A DNA stretch of 64,000 nucleotides from Paludibacter sp963678465 (GTDB lineage: Bacteria > Bacteroidota > Bacteroidia > Bacteroidales > Paludibacteraceae). The stretch spans positions 248,001 to 312,000 of the forward strand of contig OY782858.1 of NCBI GenBank assembly GCA_963678465.1, in the 5' to 3' direction. How positions within the stretch are numbered: the stretch's first letter is position 1; each line of letters starts with the position of its first letter. Positions 54,082-64,000 of this stretch are shown here, piece after piece. The notes beneath the pieces were generated by a model, which saw only the letters and a list, made by a program, of their open reading frames with translations, did not search any database and was not told the DNA's origin. The position numbers and the translations under genes are program-made.

Positions 54082-54094
54082 CTGGAGTGATGTT

Positions 54095-54260
54095 ATCTTG
54101 AATAATTGACAATTGACAATTAATAATTGACAATGACAAATTATAAACCGATTTAAGTAGAAAAGTGGTATATACAAGGGATTAACATTCCGAGTACTAC
54201 ATTATGTTGTTTATGATATAAATACAGTTGACAGTTGAAAGTTGTCAGTTGACAGTTAGG
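54095..54260. repeat. Simple-repeat words in the 16S-tRNA spacer
   Basis: Heptamer words AATTGAC/AATTAAT (54101-54135) and CAGTTGA/AAGTTGT words (54225-54262) repeat in tandem; similar words occur at 54420-54450, 54490-54525 and 54825-54860. They flank the spacer tRNAs and the 3' arm of the 16S processing stem. Confidence 0.7.
54194..54215 (+). other. 16S precursor processing stem, 3' arm
   Basis: TACTACATTATGTTGTT pairs with 52409-52428 before 16S, 11 contiguous base pairs then six more after a bulge. Confidence 0.75.
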
Positions 54261-54337
54261 TTCTCTTAACTATCCACATTAAACTATTCACTATCCACTG
54301 AATACAGAGCCCATACAAGAGGCGAGAAATGAAAGCC

Positions 54338-54411
54338 AGTCCTATAGCTCAGTTGGTTAGAGCGCTACACTGATAATGTAGAGGTCGGCAGTTCAACTCT
54401 GCCTGGGACTA
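54338..54411 (+). tRNA. tRNA-Ile(GAT)
   Basis: Acceptor AGTCCTA/TGGGACT, anticodon loop CTGATAA (GAT), T-arm GGCAGTTCAACTCTGCC, discriminator A, no encoded CCA. It is the usual first spacer tRNA of the operon. Confidence 0.97.
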
Positions 54412-54530
54412 CAAAAGAAGTTGACAATGGAGAGTTGACAATTGACAGTTAAAGAGTCAATCCTACTACCCGAGTCAAAAAGAAAGAACATAATTGTCAA
54501 CTATCAACTGTCAATTATGAACTAAAAACC

Positions 54531-54605
54531 GGGGGATTAGCTCAGTTGGCTTAGAGCACCTGCCTTGCACGCAGGGGGTCATCGGTTCGAGCCCGATATT
54601 CTCCA
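54531..54605 (+). tRNA. tRNA-Ala(TGC)
   Basis: Acceptor GGGGGAT/ATTCTCC with two G-T pairs, anticodon loop CTTGCAC (TGC), T-arm ATCGGTTCGAGCCCGAT, discriminator A. It follows tRNA-Ile in the spacer as in most bacteria. Confidence 0.97.
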
Positions 54606-54774
54606 CAAGAAATCGACCAGCGGGTTGTTTTTTTTTGAGAATAAGAAAAAAACAGAAAAGATTATTAGTAATGAACCACTAACAATCAACACATTATTGA
54701 GGATTTGTTCATGTTTGCCTTGTCATTGTGAAATGAAATAGTAAATAGTAAATGAATAAATAGTAAATAAAGAA

Positions 54775-54783
54775 GATCTTTGA
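54775..54783 (+). promoter_or_regulatory. boxA-like antitermination site before 23S
   Basis: GATCTTTGA, identical to 52391-52399, directly before the 23S processing stem. Confidence 0.6.
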
Positions 54784-54786
54784 TAT

Positions 54787-54806
54787 ATTGAAAGAAAGAG
54801 AGAAAA
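54787..54806 (+). other. 23S precursor processing stem, 5' arm
   Basis: ATTGAAAGAAAGAGAGAAAA is complementary to 57887-57909 (TTTTCTCTC, TTTTTT, CTTTCAAT) beyond 23S, allowing a small bulge, so the two arms can bracket 23S for RNase III cleavage. Confidence 0.75.
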
Positions 54807-54931
54807 AGTAGTAAAGCAATATTTTAATTGATAATTGACAATTAATAATTGATAATTAGAGATAAGATATTGAGTATTTGAAATAAGATATGGCAACATA
54901 TCGGACTCAAGTACGAGCAAACAAAAGAATA

Positions 54932-57822
<2,891 letters not shown>

Positions 57823-57886
57823 TGAAGTCCCTTTTTTTCCGCAAGGGAAATAAGGAAAAAGACAAACCCAATGACTCTTTACGATA

Positions 57887-57909
57887 TTTTCTCTCTTTTT
57901 TCTTTCAAT
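57887..57909 (+). other. 23S precursor processing stem, 3' arm
   Basis: Complementary to 54787-54806 before 23S; lies about 65 bases after the 23S 3' end. Confidence 0.75.
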
Positions 57910-57974
57910 TGTCTTATAAAAACCTATACGAAGAGTAATTATTAATTCTACATTATTAATTATTAATTGAATTC

Positions 57975-58082
<108 letters not shown>

Positions 58083-58084
58083 TT

Positions 58085-58125
58085 AAAGCCTTCAGATATT
58101 AATTTATCTGAGGGCTTTTTTTTTA
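58085..58125 (+). terminator. Terminator of the rRNA operon
   Basis: A 14-bp stem, AAAGCCTTCAGATA (58085-58098) with TATCTGAGGGCTTT (58105-58118, one G-T pair), has a 6-base loop and a T-run. Confidence 0.94.
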
Positions 58126-58138
58126 TTGTGATTAGCTG

Positions 58139-58200
58139 AGAGCTAATTGGAGAATTGTTGAACTGTTGAATCGTTCAATTGTTGAATCGTTGAAGATTGA
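58139..58200. repeat. Octamer repeat island, inverted relative to 8860-9113
   Basis: GTTGAAC/GTTGAATC/GTTCAATT words repeat; the reverse complement reads TTCAACGATTCAAC as in the islands at 8786 and 12886. Between this island and the next gene start (58201-58420) I see no feature. Confidence 0.75.
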
Positions 58201-58420
58201 GTGCAAAGCTTTTAGTCGTCGAGGAACGAAACACTAAAACTTTTTTTTATTTATAGCTTCATTTCTTGAAAAAAGAAACGTTCAAAAGTCTGCGACGTTT
58301 TGAAGTTTTGGGTGCTTCTGAGTGCTTTTTTATGTGCTATATTCTTTTTTGATGAGTATTTCATATTTTTACTTAACTTTACGACCTTATTTAATTATAT
58401 TCACTCAAAAATTTCAAACC

Positions 58421-59107
58421 ATGAATAGAATATTGTTTTTTAGTATTTTAATTTTCGTTCAAACAATCTTTTGTAGCTTATCATCTCAAACGATTGAATT
58501 AGAGAGAAATTATGTAAATTCGATAATACAATCTCCGAATAAGGATGATTTTACTAAAAATGAATTGATTAAAAAATGGAATAAATTTAGTAAAGAATAT
58601 GTATATCCGATCATAGAAATTGATACTACAAAAAGTGAACTCCAATTTTCTGATATTATTGAAATTGACAGTTTAAGTAAAAAAATAATCTTTGAAAGAT
58701 GCGAACAATGGTTTGTCCTTTCTTATTTTCAGGTGTTTTATTCAAATTTAGAAGCGGGGAAGATGATTGCGACTGCTTCTGCAAATATCCCTCATAAATC
58801 TGAAACAAATTCTTTTGGAAATAAATCGAAGAGAAGTGGGACTACTAAAACTGATTATATTTTAACATTAACTATTAAAGAGAATAAGATCAAATATGAA
58901 ATATCGGATATGAAATACTATATTCAATCATTAGAATCTGAAGACGTAATGCCTGTTATTTCGTTATTTCCTATTGTTTCGAAGAACAGCACTGAATGGT
59001 TGAAAAGTTTGACTTATTTTCAAAATCTGAATAAAGTATTGATGGTCGATCTGCAATTGACATTAAAGAATTATATAGATGAGTATAAACAGGATTATCA
59101 GTTTTGA
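58421..59107 (+). CDS. Hypothetical exported protein
   Basis: Product of 228 residues from ATG 58421; the frame is open 33 residues further upstream but the internal ATG starts a normal signal peptide (RILFFSILIFVQTIFCS). The mature part is rich in K, I, S and N with no motif I recognise; it contains a central hydrophilic stretch NKSKRSGTTKTDYILTLTI. Codon use is AT-richer than in neighbouring genes, and it stands alone between the rRNA operon and the DUF3467 gene, so recent acquisition is possible. Function unknown. Confidence 0.6.
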   Translation: MNRILFFSILIFVQTIFCSLSSQTIELERNYVNSIIQSPNKDDFTKNELIKKWNKFSKEYVYPIIEIDTTKSELQFSDIIEIDSLSKKIIFERCEQWFVLSYFQVFYSNLEAGKMIATASANIPHKSETNSFGNKSKRSGTTKTDYILTLTIKENKIKYEISDMKYYIQSLESEDVMPVISLFPIVSKNSTEWLKSLTYFQNLNKVLMVDLQLTLKNYIDEYKQDYQF

Positions 59108-59285
59108 ATTTCGCAAATAAAGATGATTAAAGTCCCTGGTATGGTAATTAGATGTTGATTATTTAGTAACATTCAGATCAATGTTGTAGGAGGTAACTTT
59201 CTTATTGTTAGAACAACTTTGCAAATCCTTAACAGAAATATGGAACTCTTAGCCTATTCGTTTTAAACATATAGAATAAAAGTTG

Positions 59286-59293
59286 TAACTTTG
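59286..59293 (+). promoter_or_regulatory. Candidate -7 box for the DUF3467 gene
   Basis: TAACTTTG fits TANNTTTG and lies 23 bp before the ATG; the -33 region reads TTAA instead of TTTG. The rest of the 209-bp space after the hypothetical gene holds nothing that I can name. Confidence 0.45.
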
Positions 59294-59316
59294 CGTTTAT
59301 AAAAATTATACTAAAC

Positions 59317-59625
59317 ATGGAACAACAAGACAATCAATTAAACATTGAACTTTCGGCCGAAGTTGCCGAGGGCACTTATTCAAATCTCGCAATTATCTCT
59401 CATTCAACCTCTGAGTTTGTTATCGATTTCATTCGTATCATGCCCGGAACACCTAAGGCAAATGTAAAATCAAGAATTATATTAACTCCTGAACATGCCA
59501 AACGATTGCTTTTTGCTTTGCAGGAAAATATTACCAAATATGAAAATCAGTACGGTAAGATTAAAATTCAGGAAAACTCATTTGTTCCACCTGTACCTAT
59601 GTCATTTGGAAGTGGTGAGGCATAA
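59317..59625 (+). CDS. DUF3467 domain protein
   Basis: Product of 102 residues, cytosolic. EGTYSNLAIISHSTSEFVID and the FIRIMPGTPKANVKSRIILTP block match DUF3467, a small family of unknown function widespread in Bacteroidota and other phyla. No catalytic residues are evident. The next gene starts 32 bp downstream and the small membrane protein 13 bp after that, so three genes are likely one operon. Confidence 0.85.
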   Translation: MEQQDNQLNIELSAEVAEGTYSNLAIISHSTSEFVIDFIRIMPGTPKANVKSRIILTPEHAKRLLFALQENITKYENQYGKIKIQENSFVPPVPMSFGSGEA

Positions 59626-59657
59626 TTTATTTGTATTAAAGCATTAATGATTTGTAT

Positions 59658-60413
59658 ATGAAAAAGGTGTTTTTAATGCTTTGTTTATCAGCAATCTTTC
59701 AGGTTGGTGTTTCGCAGATCAAACCCAACGAAACATTAATTTTCTCAGGTTCGTATGAGTTAGGCGGGATGATGACCAATCTGGCACAGGTTACTATGCG
59801 TACTGAGCCAATGAATACAAGTAAAAAATCATATCTCAGATTAAGTATAGAGGTATCTACTTTTGATAAATGGGATTCGTTTTTTAAAATACGTGATTTG
59901 TATGAATCTTATGTAGAGCCAATTACGCTTAAGCCAAGTCTTTATAAAAGAAACGTACTGGAGGGTGGTTATACTAAAACTGAAAAATATAGCTTTACAG
60001 TTGCCGGAACTTCGTTAACAAGTGTTGCTTCACGTATGAAAAGAGCTGAAACTAAACGTACATTAAATGTCCCGGCAAGTGCAAGCGATGTGGTTTCGAT
60101 GGTTTATAAGTTACGAATGATTGATTTATCAAAAATTAAGAATGGTCAATCGCTACCATTTGTTATAATTTTTGATGAAAAGCAATTGCCTGTTTGGGTG
60201 AAGTTATTAGGAAAAGAGACAATCCCGGCAGGAAATTTAGGAAAAAAAGAATGTTACAAGTTGTCGATTTCGGCCAAGACGAACAAATTGAAAGGGGCTG
60301 ATAAAAATCTTATCTGGATATCAGCCGATAGTAAACGCATACCCTGTTTGATAAAATTCAGTATACCTGTAGGGGTGGGTCAAGTCACTCTTTTGAAAGC
60401 TACAGGAGTTTAA
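59658..60413 (+). CDS. DUF3108 domain exported protein
   Basis: Product of 251 residues from ATG 59658 (a TTG two codons upstream is the alternative). A signal peptide ends near VGVSQ. The mature protein is predominantly beta, with ETLIFSGSYELGGMMTNLA at its start and a late LIWISADSKRIPCLIKFSIP block typical of DUF3108, a periplasmic family of unknown role. It is in a run with DUF3467 and a small membrane protein. Confidence 0.8.
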   Translation: MKKVFLMLCLSAIFQVGVSQIKPNETLIFSGSYELGGMMTNLAQVTMRTEPMNTSKKSYLRLSIEVSTFDKWDSFFKIRDLYESYVEPITLKPSLYKRNVLEGGYTKTEKYSFTVAGTSLTSVASRMKRAETKRTLNVPASASDVVSMVYKLRMIDLSKIKNGQSLPFVIIFDEKQLPVWVKLLGKETIPAGNLGKKECYKLSISAKTNKLKGADKNLIWISADSKRIPCLIKFSIPVGVGQVTLLKATGV

Positions 60414-60426
60414 ATTAATTCAAAAA

Positions 60427-60750
60427 ATGAGAAAAGTATTTATAGTTTTAGCATCGATATTTTCTTTAATTGCACTCGTTTTGACGTTTTTGCCCATGGG
60501 AACGATAGCGTTGATTCCGGTTGCATTAGCTGTTGTTTTTTCGCTTTTAGCAATGACGAAAAAGAGAGAAAAATCTCAGGTTTTGCCCAAAATCTTATTT
60601 TTTCTTTCAATTGTAATTTTTCTGGCAATTATTGCTAAAGATGTTTTTGTTAAAGATAAAATTGTTGTAGACCAGCAGTTTATTCAGGATAAGCAAGAGT
60701 CGATACAAGATGCAAAAATGGAATTGGAAGGACTTGACAGTATTAATTGA
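60427..60750 (+). CDS. Small inner-membrane protein of unknown function
   Basis: Product of 107 residues with three hydrophobic segments (about 4-22, 24-43 and 55-72) and a charged C-terminal tail (KDKIVVDQQFIQDKQES). No family is recognised. It begins 13 bp after the DUF3108 gene and is followed by a terminator, so it closes the operon. Confidence 0.65.
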   Translation: MRKVFIVLASIFSLIALVLTFLPMGTIALIPVALAVVFSLLAMTKKREKSQVLPKILFFLSIVIFLAIIAKDVFVKDKIVVDQQFIQDKQESIQDAKMELEGLDSIN

Positions 60751-60771
60751 TGCTATGGTAAATAAAAATAT

Positions 60772-60807
60772 AAACGGAAAAGTATTGACGTGCTTTTCCG
60801 TTTTTTT
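60772..60807 (+). terminator. Terminator after the small membrane protein gene
   Basis: AAACGGAAAAGTA (60772-60784) pairs with TGCTTTTCCGTTT (60791-60803), one G-T pair, loop of 6, followed by T residues. Confidence 0.9.
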
Positions 60808-60830
60808 ATGTATTTAATGGTAGATGTTTT

Positions 60831-61346
60831 TTACTTTTTGCTGGCAATAAACCTCCATGGTTTGTTTTTCCATTCATCGCCGGCATAATCGATGCCGACA
60901 CGAACATCGGTGCAGAAATCCGCTAATTCAGGCGCATCTTCTATCCATAATCTCTGCGAAAATTCTAAGCTTTCGCCATAAAAAGATTTGTCAATTTTAA
61001 GTTCACGCCCTACTTTTCCCGATCCTGTTATTTGGTTTAAACCCCGTATTAAAACCGCTTGAGGATGATTTTCGGAGCCACTCACAATATTAAGCATCCA
61101 ATACATGCCATAAATCAGATAAACGTATATAACTCCGCCTTTCGCGTACATAACTTCAGTACGCGGCGTACGGCCTTTGCTTGCGTGGCAGGCGGCGTCC
61201 TCTTCTCCAAAATATGCTTCGGTTTCGGTGATCGTGTACCTGCTTTCCGAACCGTTGTCCCATGTGCGCACAAGTGTTTTTCCGAGAAGTTTTTCGGCCA
61301 TTGTAACTGCATCTTGTGCGAAAAATTCATGACTTAATCGGTTCAT
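60831..61346 (-). CDS. mpg: DNA-3-methyladenine glycosylase (AAG/Mpg type)
   Basis: Product of 171 residues, slightly shorter than the ~200-residue average. LLGKTLVR, ITETEAYFGEEDAACHAS (active-site Glu in the ETEAY motif) and GGVIYVYLIYGMYWMLNIVS are conserved in the AAG family, which removes alkylated and deaminated purines from DNA. It stands alone, convergent with the DUF3467 operon. The symbol follows usual bacterial usage. Confidence 0.92.
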   Translation of the reverse strand: MNRLSHEFFAQDAVTMAEKLLGKTLVRTWDNGSESRYTITETEAYFGEEDAACHASKGRTPRTEVMYAKGGVIYVYLIYGMYWMLNIVSGSENHPQAVLIRGLNQITGSGKVGRELKIDKSFYGESLEFSQRLWIEDAPELADFCTDVRVGIDYAGDEWKNKPWRFIASKK

Positions 61347-61520
61347 TTTTAAGTTTTATAATGAAGGTTGTTAGTTTCGTCTGCTGAAAAAAGTATTCGT
61401 ACAGGAAATTTAAGGAATTTATTTTTTATTCAATCAAAAACTTGAGTGTTTTTGTGTTGCGTTACAAAAATACTCGTTTTTTATTAATTTCGAATATTAG
61501 AAAATATTTATTTGTAACTG

Positions 61521-61551
61521 TTTGGTATTCCAAAGAAAAACCGTATTTTTG
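61521..61551 (+). promoter_or_regulatory. Promoter of the rplM-rpsI operon
   Basis: TTTG (61521-61524), 19 bases, TATTTTTG (61544-61551): exact consensus. It leaves a leader of about 135 bases before rplM. Confidence 0.92.
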
Positions 61552-61692
61552 CAGTCCGTTTATTATCCCAGTGTAATAGTTCGTTGCAATAGGTGTATAT
61601 ATCCTGTTTTTGTGCCGATTAGCCTCATCCAAAAACAGCGGTTGAACCGTTGAAAACGACATTTTATTAATTAAAAAAACAATTCTATTAAA
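61552..61692 (+). other. rplM mRNA leader
   Basis: The ~140-base leader contains CGGTTGAACCG (small hairpin, about 61640) and other short complementarities. Ribosomal protein operons often carry a leader bound by one of their own products; a specific L13-type element cannot be confirmed by eye. Confidence 0.4.
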
Positions 61693-62148
61693 GTGGATAC
61701 GTTAAGTTATAAAACCATTTCTGCCAATAAAGCAACCGTGCAGAAAGAATGGGTAGTTGTGGATGCTACCGATTTGGTATTGGGACGTATGGGCTCGAAA
61801 GTGGCAAAACTTTTGAGAGGAAAATACAAACCAAATTTTACACCTCACGTTGATTGTGGTGATAATGTGATTATTATCAATGCAGAAAAAGTGCAACTAA
61901 CAGGTAACAAGTGGACTGACAGAATATATCTGAGTCACACAGGTTATCCAGGTGGACAGCGTGAAATTACACCAGCTAAATTGTTGGAAAAAAGCCCTGA
62001 AAAACTGATTAAGAAAGTAGTAAAGGGTATGTTACCAAAGAATAAGTTAGGTGCAAAACTTTTGGGTAATTTATATGTATTCGGCGGTGCTGAACACAAT
62101 ATGCAAGCTCAACAACCAAAACAAATCGATTTAAACACACTTAAATAA
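61693..62148 (+). CDS. rplM: Ribosomal protein L13 (uL13)
   Basis: Product of 151 residues starting at GTG 61693 with MDTLSYKTISANKA, the normal Bacteroidota opening. WVVVDATDLVLGRMGSKVAK and the PHVDCGDNVIIINAEKVQLTG block are diagnostic. It is a large-subunit protein that binds 23S rRNA early in assembly. rpsI follows after 5 bp. Confidence 0.98.
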   Translation: MDTLSYKTISANKATVQKEWVVVDATDLVLGRMGSKVAKLLRGKYKPNFTPHVDCGDNVIIINAEKVQLTGNKWTDRIYLSHTGYPGGQREITPAKLLEKSPEKLIKKVVKGMLPKNKLGAKLLGNLYVFGGAEHNMQAQQPKQIDLNTLK

Positions 62149-62153
62149 TCAAT

Positions 62154-62540
62154 ATGGAAGTTATAAATGCCTTAGGAAGAAGAAAAGCAGCTGTTGCCCG
62201 CGTTTTCGTAAGCGAAGGAAGTGGTAAAATCACCATCAACAAACGTGATCTTACTGTTTATTTTCCATCACCACTTTTGCAATATGTTGTTAAACAACCA
62301 TTGAACAAATTAGGTGTTGCTGAAAAATACGATATTAAAGTAAATCTCGATGGAGGTGGCTTTAATGGTCAGGCTGGTGCGTTGCGTTTGGCAATTGCAC
62401 GTGCGTTGGTAAAAATCAATGCTGAAGATAAATCTGCATTGAAATCGGAAGGTTTCATGACTCGTGACCCACGTGAAGTGGAACGTAAGAAACCGGGACA
62501 ACCAAAAGCACGCAAGAGATTCCAGTTCTCGAAACGCTAA
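62154..62540 (+). CDS. rpsI: Ribosomal protein S9 (uS9)
   Basis: Product of 128 residues. INALGRRKAAVARVFVSEGS at the start and the basic C-terminus RKKPGQPKARKRFQFSKR, which reaches the P-site tRNA, are typical. Encoded directly after rplM as in most bacteria. Confidence 0.98.
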   Translation: MEVINALGRRKAAVARVFVSEGSGKITINKRDLTVYFPSPLLQYVVKQPLNKLGVAEKYDIKVNLDGGGFNGQAGALRLAIARALVKINAEDKSALKSEGFMTRDPREVERKKPGQPKARKRFQFSKR

Positions 62541-62734
62541 AATTATTTACCATTTTTCTATTTACAATTTACCATTTTGCTACGCGGCTTAATTCGCAAA
62601 CAGTAAATGGTAAATGAATAAATAGTAAATGGTTAGGTTTAGTATCTAAATTTGCAGGACTCATAGACACTGGATGGCTACCTGCAAATTGAATTCTGAA
62701 AAAAGAAGAAAGTAAACAAATTAAAAAAACAAAA
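62541..62734. other. Spacer before rpsB with simple repeats and an inverted repeat
   Basis: TTTACCATTT/AATGGTAAAT words are arranged so that the left (62549-62575) and right (62606-62632) parts are partly complementary. AATTTGCAGG (62649-62658) and CCTGCAAATT (62681-62690) form a 10-bp inverted repeat with a 22-base loop, 44 bp before rpsB; its left arm includes a TAAATTTG box (62647-62654). Confidence 0.6.
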
Positions 62735-63568
62735 ATGTCAAGAACAAATTTTGAACAATTATTAGAAGCTGGTTGCCACTTTGGTCACCTGAAACGCAAA
62801 TGGAATCCCGCTATGGCTCCCTACATTTTTATGGAGCGTAACGATATCCACATTATCGATTTGCACAAAACAGTGGTTAAAGTTGATGAAGCTGCCGCAG
62901 CTTTGAAAAATATCGCTAAATCAGGACGTAAAGTTCTTTTTGTAGCTACTAAAAAACAAGCCAAGGATGTTGTTGCTGAAAGAGCACTGTCAGTTGGAAT
63001 GCCTTATATTACAGAACGCTGGGCTGGTGGTATGTTAACCAACTTCCCAACTATTCGTAAAGCGGTAAAAAAAATGACGACAATCGATAAGATGGCAACC
63101 GATGGTACTTTCGAAAATATGTCGAAACGAGAAAAGCTTCAGATTTCGCGTCAACGTGAGAAACTGGAAAAGAACTTAGGTTCTATTGCAGATTTAACTC
63201 GTTTACCATCTGCTCTTTTCGTTGTTGATGTAATGAAAGAACACATTGCAGTTTTGGAAGCACAACGTTTGGGTATTCCTGTATTCGGTATTGTTGATAC
63301 AAATTCAAATCCAAACGGAATTGACTTTATTATTCCTGCTAACGATGATGCCACTAAATCAGTAGACGTAATCCTAACAGCTATGATTGAAGCAATTCAG
63401 GAAGGACTTGAAGAACGTAAAGTTGAGAAAGTGGATACTGAAGCATCGGAAGTGCCTGTAGCAAAAGAAAAAAAATCGCGCATCAACAAACGCCCACGCA
63501 CTCACAAAGAGGATGAAGAAGCGTTGAACGCGAACGTAGTGAAAAAATTCATCAAGGAAGAAGAATAA
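62735..63568 (+). CDS. rpsB: Ribosomal protein S2 (uS2)
   Basis: Product of 277 residues. NFEQLLEAGCHFGHLKRKWNP and ITERWAGGMLTNFPTIRKA are diagnostic; the C-terminal ~40 residues are a charged extension (EKVDTEASEVPVAKEKKS and more) common in Bacteroidota. It joins the small subunit late with S1. tsf follows after 145 bp. Confidence 0.98.
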   Translation: MSRTNFEQLLEAGCHFGHLKRKWNPAMAPYIFMERNDIHIIDLHKTVVKVDEAAAALKNIAKSGRKVLFVATKKQAKDVVAERALSVGMPYITERWAGGMLTNFPTIRKAVKKMTTIDKMATDGTFENMSKREKLQISRQREKLEKNLGSIADLTRLPSALFVVDVMKEHIAVLEAQRLGIPVFGIVDTNSNPNGIDFIIPANDDATKSVDVILTAMIEAIQEGLEERKVEKVDTEASEVPVAKEKKSRINKRPRTHKEDEEALNANVVKKFIKEEE

Positions 63569-63713
63569 ATTCATATACGATTTTTCATTTACTATTTACC
63601 ATTTACAGTTTTGAAAAGATACGGTTAATTTTCGTATTTAATCAAATAGTAAATGGTAAATTGTCAAATGGCTTATAAACTAATTGTACATTAAACTTAT
63701 AAATAAAGATATT
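63569..63713. repeat. Simple-repeat words between rpsB and tsf
   Basis: ATTTACTATTTACCATTTAC (63587-63606) and its near complement TAGTAAATGGTAAATTG (63648-63664) form an imperfect inverted repeat, the same word family seen before rpsB. It probably folds in the transcript between the two genes. Confidence 0.7.
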
Positions 63714-64000
63714 ATGGCAGTAACAATGGCAGAAATTTCGAAATTGCGTACCATGACCGGAGCCGGAATGATGGATTGCAAAAATGCTTTGACTGAAGCA
63801 GAAAACGATTTCGAAAAAGCAATTGAGATTATTCGTAAAAAAGGACAGGCAGTAGCTGCAAAACGCAGCGATCGTGCAGCTTCCGAAGGTTGCGTGTTGG
63901 CCGAAGCTAAAGATGGCTTTGCAGCCATTATAGCACTGAAATGTGAAACCGATTTCGTGGCTAAAAATGCTGATTTCATTGCACTTACAAAATCAATTCT
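63714..64000 (+). CDS. tsf: Elongation factor Ts, 3' truncated by the window edge
   Basis: The first 95 codons are visible from ATG 63714. ISKLRTMTGAGMMDCKNALT and CETDFVAKNADFI are the EF-Ts signatures (UBA-like N-terminus and core). It releases GDP from EF-Tu. The usual partner of rpsB, in the expected order. The stop lies outside the window. Confidence 0.97.
   Translation, partial: MAVTMAEISKLRTMTGAGMMDCKNALTEAENDFEKAIEIIRKKGQAVAAKRSDRAASEGCVLAEAKDGFAAIIALKCETDFVAKNADFIALTKSI

Overview
The window is about 64 kb of a chromosome from the phylum Bacteroidota, most probably the order Bacteroidales (a Paludibacter-like genus would fit, but nothing here proves it). The evidence is a 16S-23S-5S operon with Ile/Ala spacer tRNAs, promoters of the Bacteroidota form TTTG-N19-TANNTTTG, A-rich gene starts without strong Shine-Dalgarno sequences, a class II ketol-acid reductoisomerase, fused FeoA-FeoB with its Cys-rich partner, a Bacteroidota histone H1-like protein, and several families largely confined to this phylum (DUF2490, DUF4252, VTC/DUF4956).

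Layout. 1-4.4 kb: branched-chain amino acid operon ilvB(partial)-ilvN-acyl-ACP thioesterase-ilvC. 4.4-8.5 kb (minus): VTC-domain protein, DUF4956 membrane protein, DUF2490 protein and a carbohydrate-binding lipoprotein; this is the least characterised system in the window. 9.2-13.3 kb: OprB-like porin, feoAB fusion and FeoB-associated protein, flanked and interrupted by dispersed simple repeats. 13.6-15.4 kb: a histone-like gene too short for a 60-residue ORF cutoff, and a complete IS4-family insertion sequence with 21-bp inverted repeats and an 11-bp target duplication. 15.6-25.4 kb: alkaline phosphatase, lipid kinase, aroC, slyD, lptD, then divergently an amidase and an MlaD-like protein. 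25.8-31.2 kb: dnaA, a pRiA4b ORF-3 family protein, miaA, murB, mltG. 31.4-36.8 kb: tRNA-Ser, LTA-synthase-like phosphatase/transferase, two tRNA-Asn, PfkB kinase, DMT transporter, acyltransferase. 37.1-45.4 kb: a MacB-type ABC efflux operon (ATPase, two permeases, adaptor, TolC) followed by PadR and a PspC/adhesin-like membrane protein. 45.6-51.4 kb: c-di-AMP phosphodiesterase-like HD protein, NlpC/P60 peptidase, ECF sigma factor/putative anti-sigma/two DUF4252 proteins, LysE exporter. 51.9-58.1 kb: rRNA operon with three tandem promoters, two boxA-like sites and visible processing stems around 16S and 23S. 58.4-64 kb: small envelope proteins, DNA glycosylase, then rplM-rpsI-rpsB-tsf(partial).

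Most genes are housekeeping. The unexplained material is (i) the VTC/DUF4956/DUF2490/lipoprotein cluster, (ii) two 21-bp tandem-repeat arrays that each fill the space just after a plus-strand stop codon between convergent genes, (iii) several families of 7-8-bp simple-repeat islands including 2.5 copies of a 79-bp unit, (iv) a fully overlapping divergent promoter pair for tRNA-Asn and the PfkB kinase, and (v) a 21-bp inverted repeat in the leader of the LTA-synthase-like gene. rRNA ends and several start codons are estimates; where I moved a start from the longest ORF, the reason is given.
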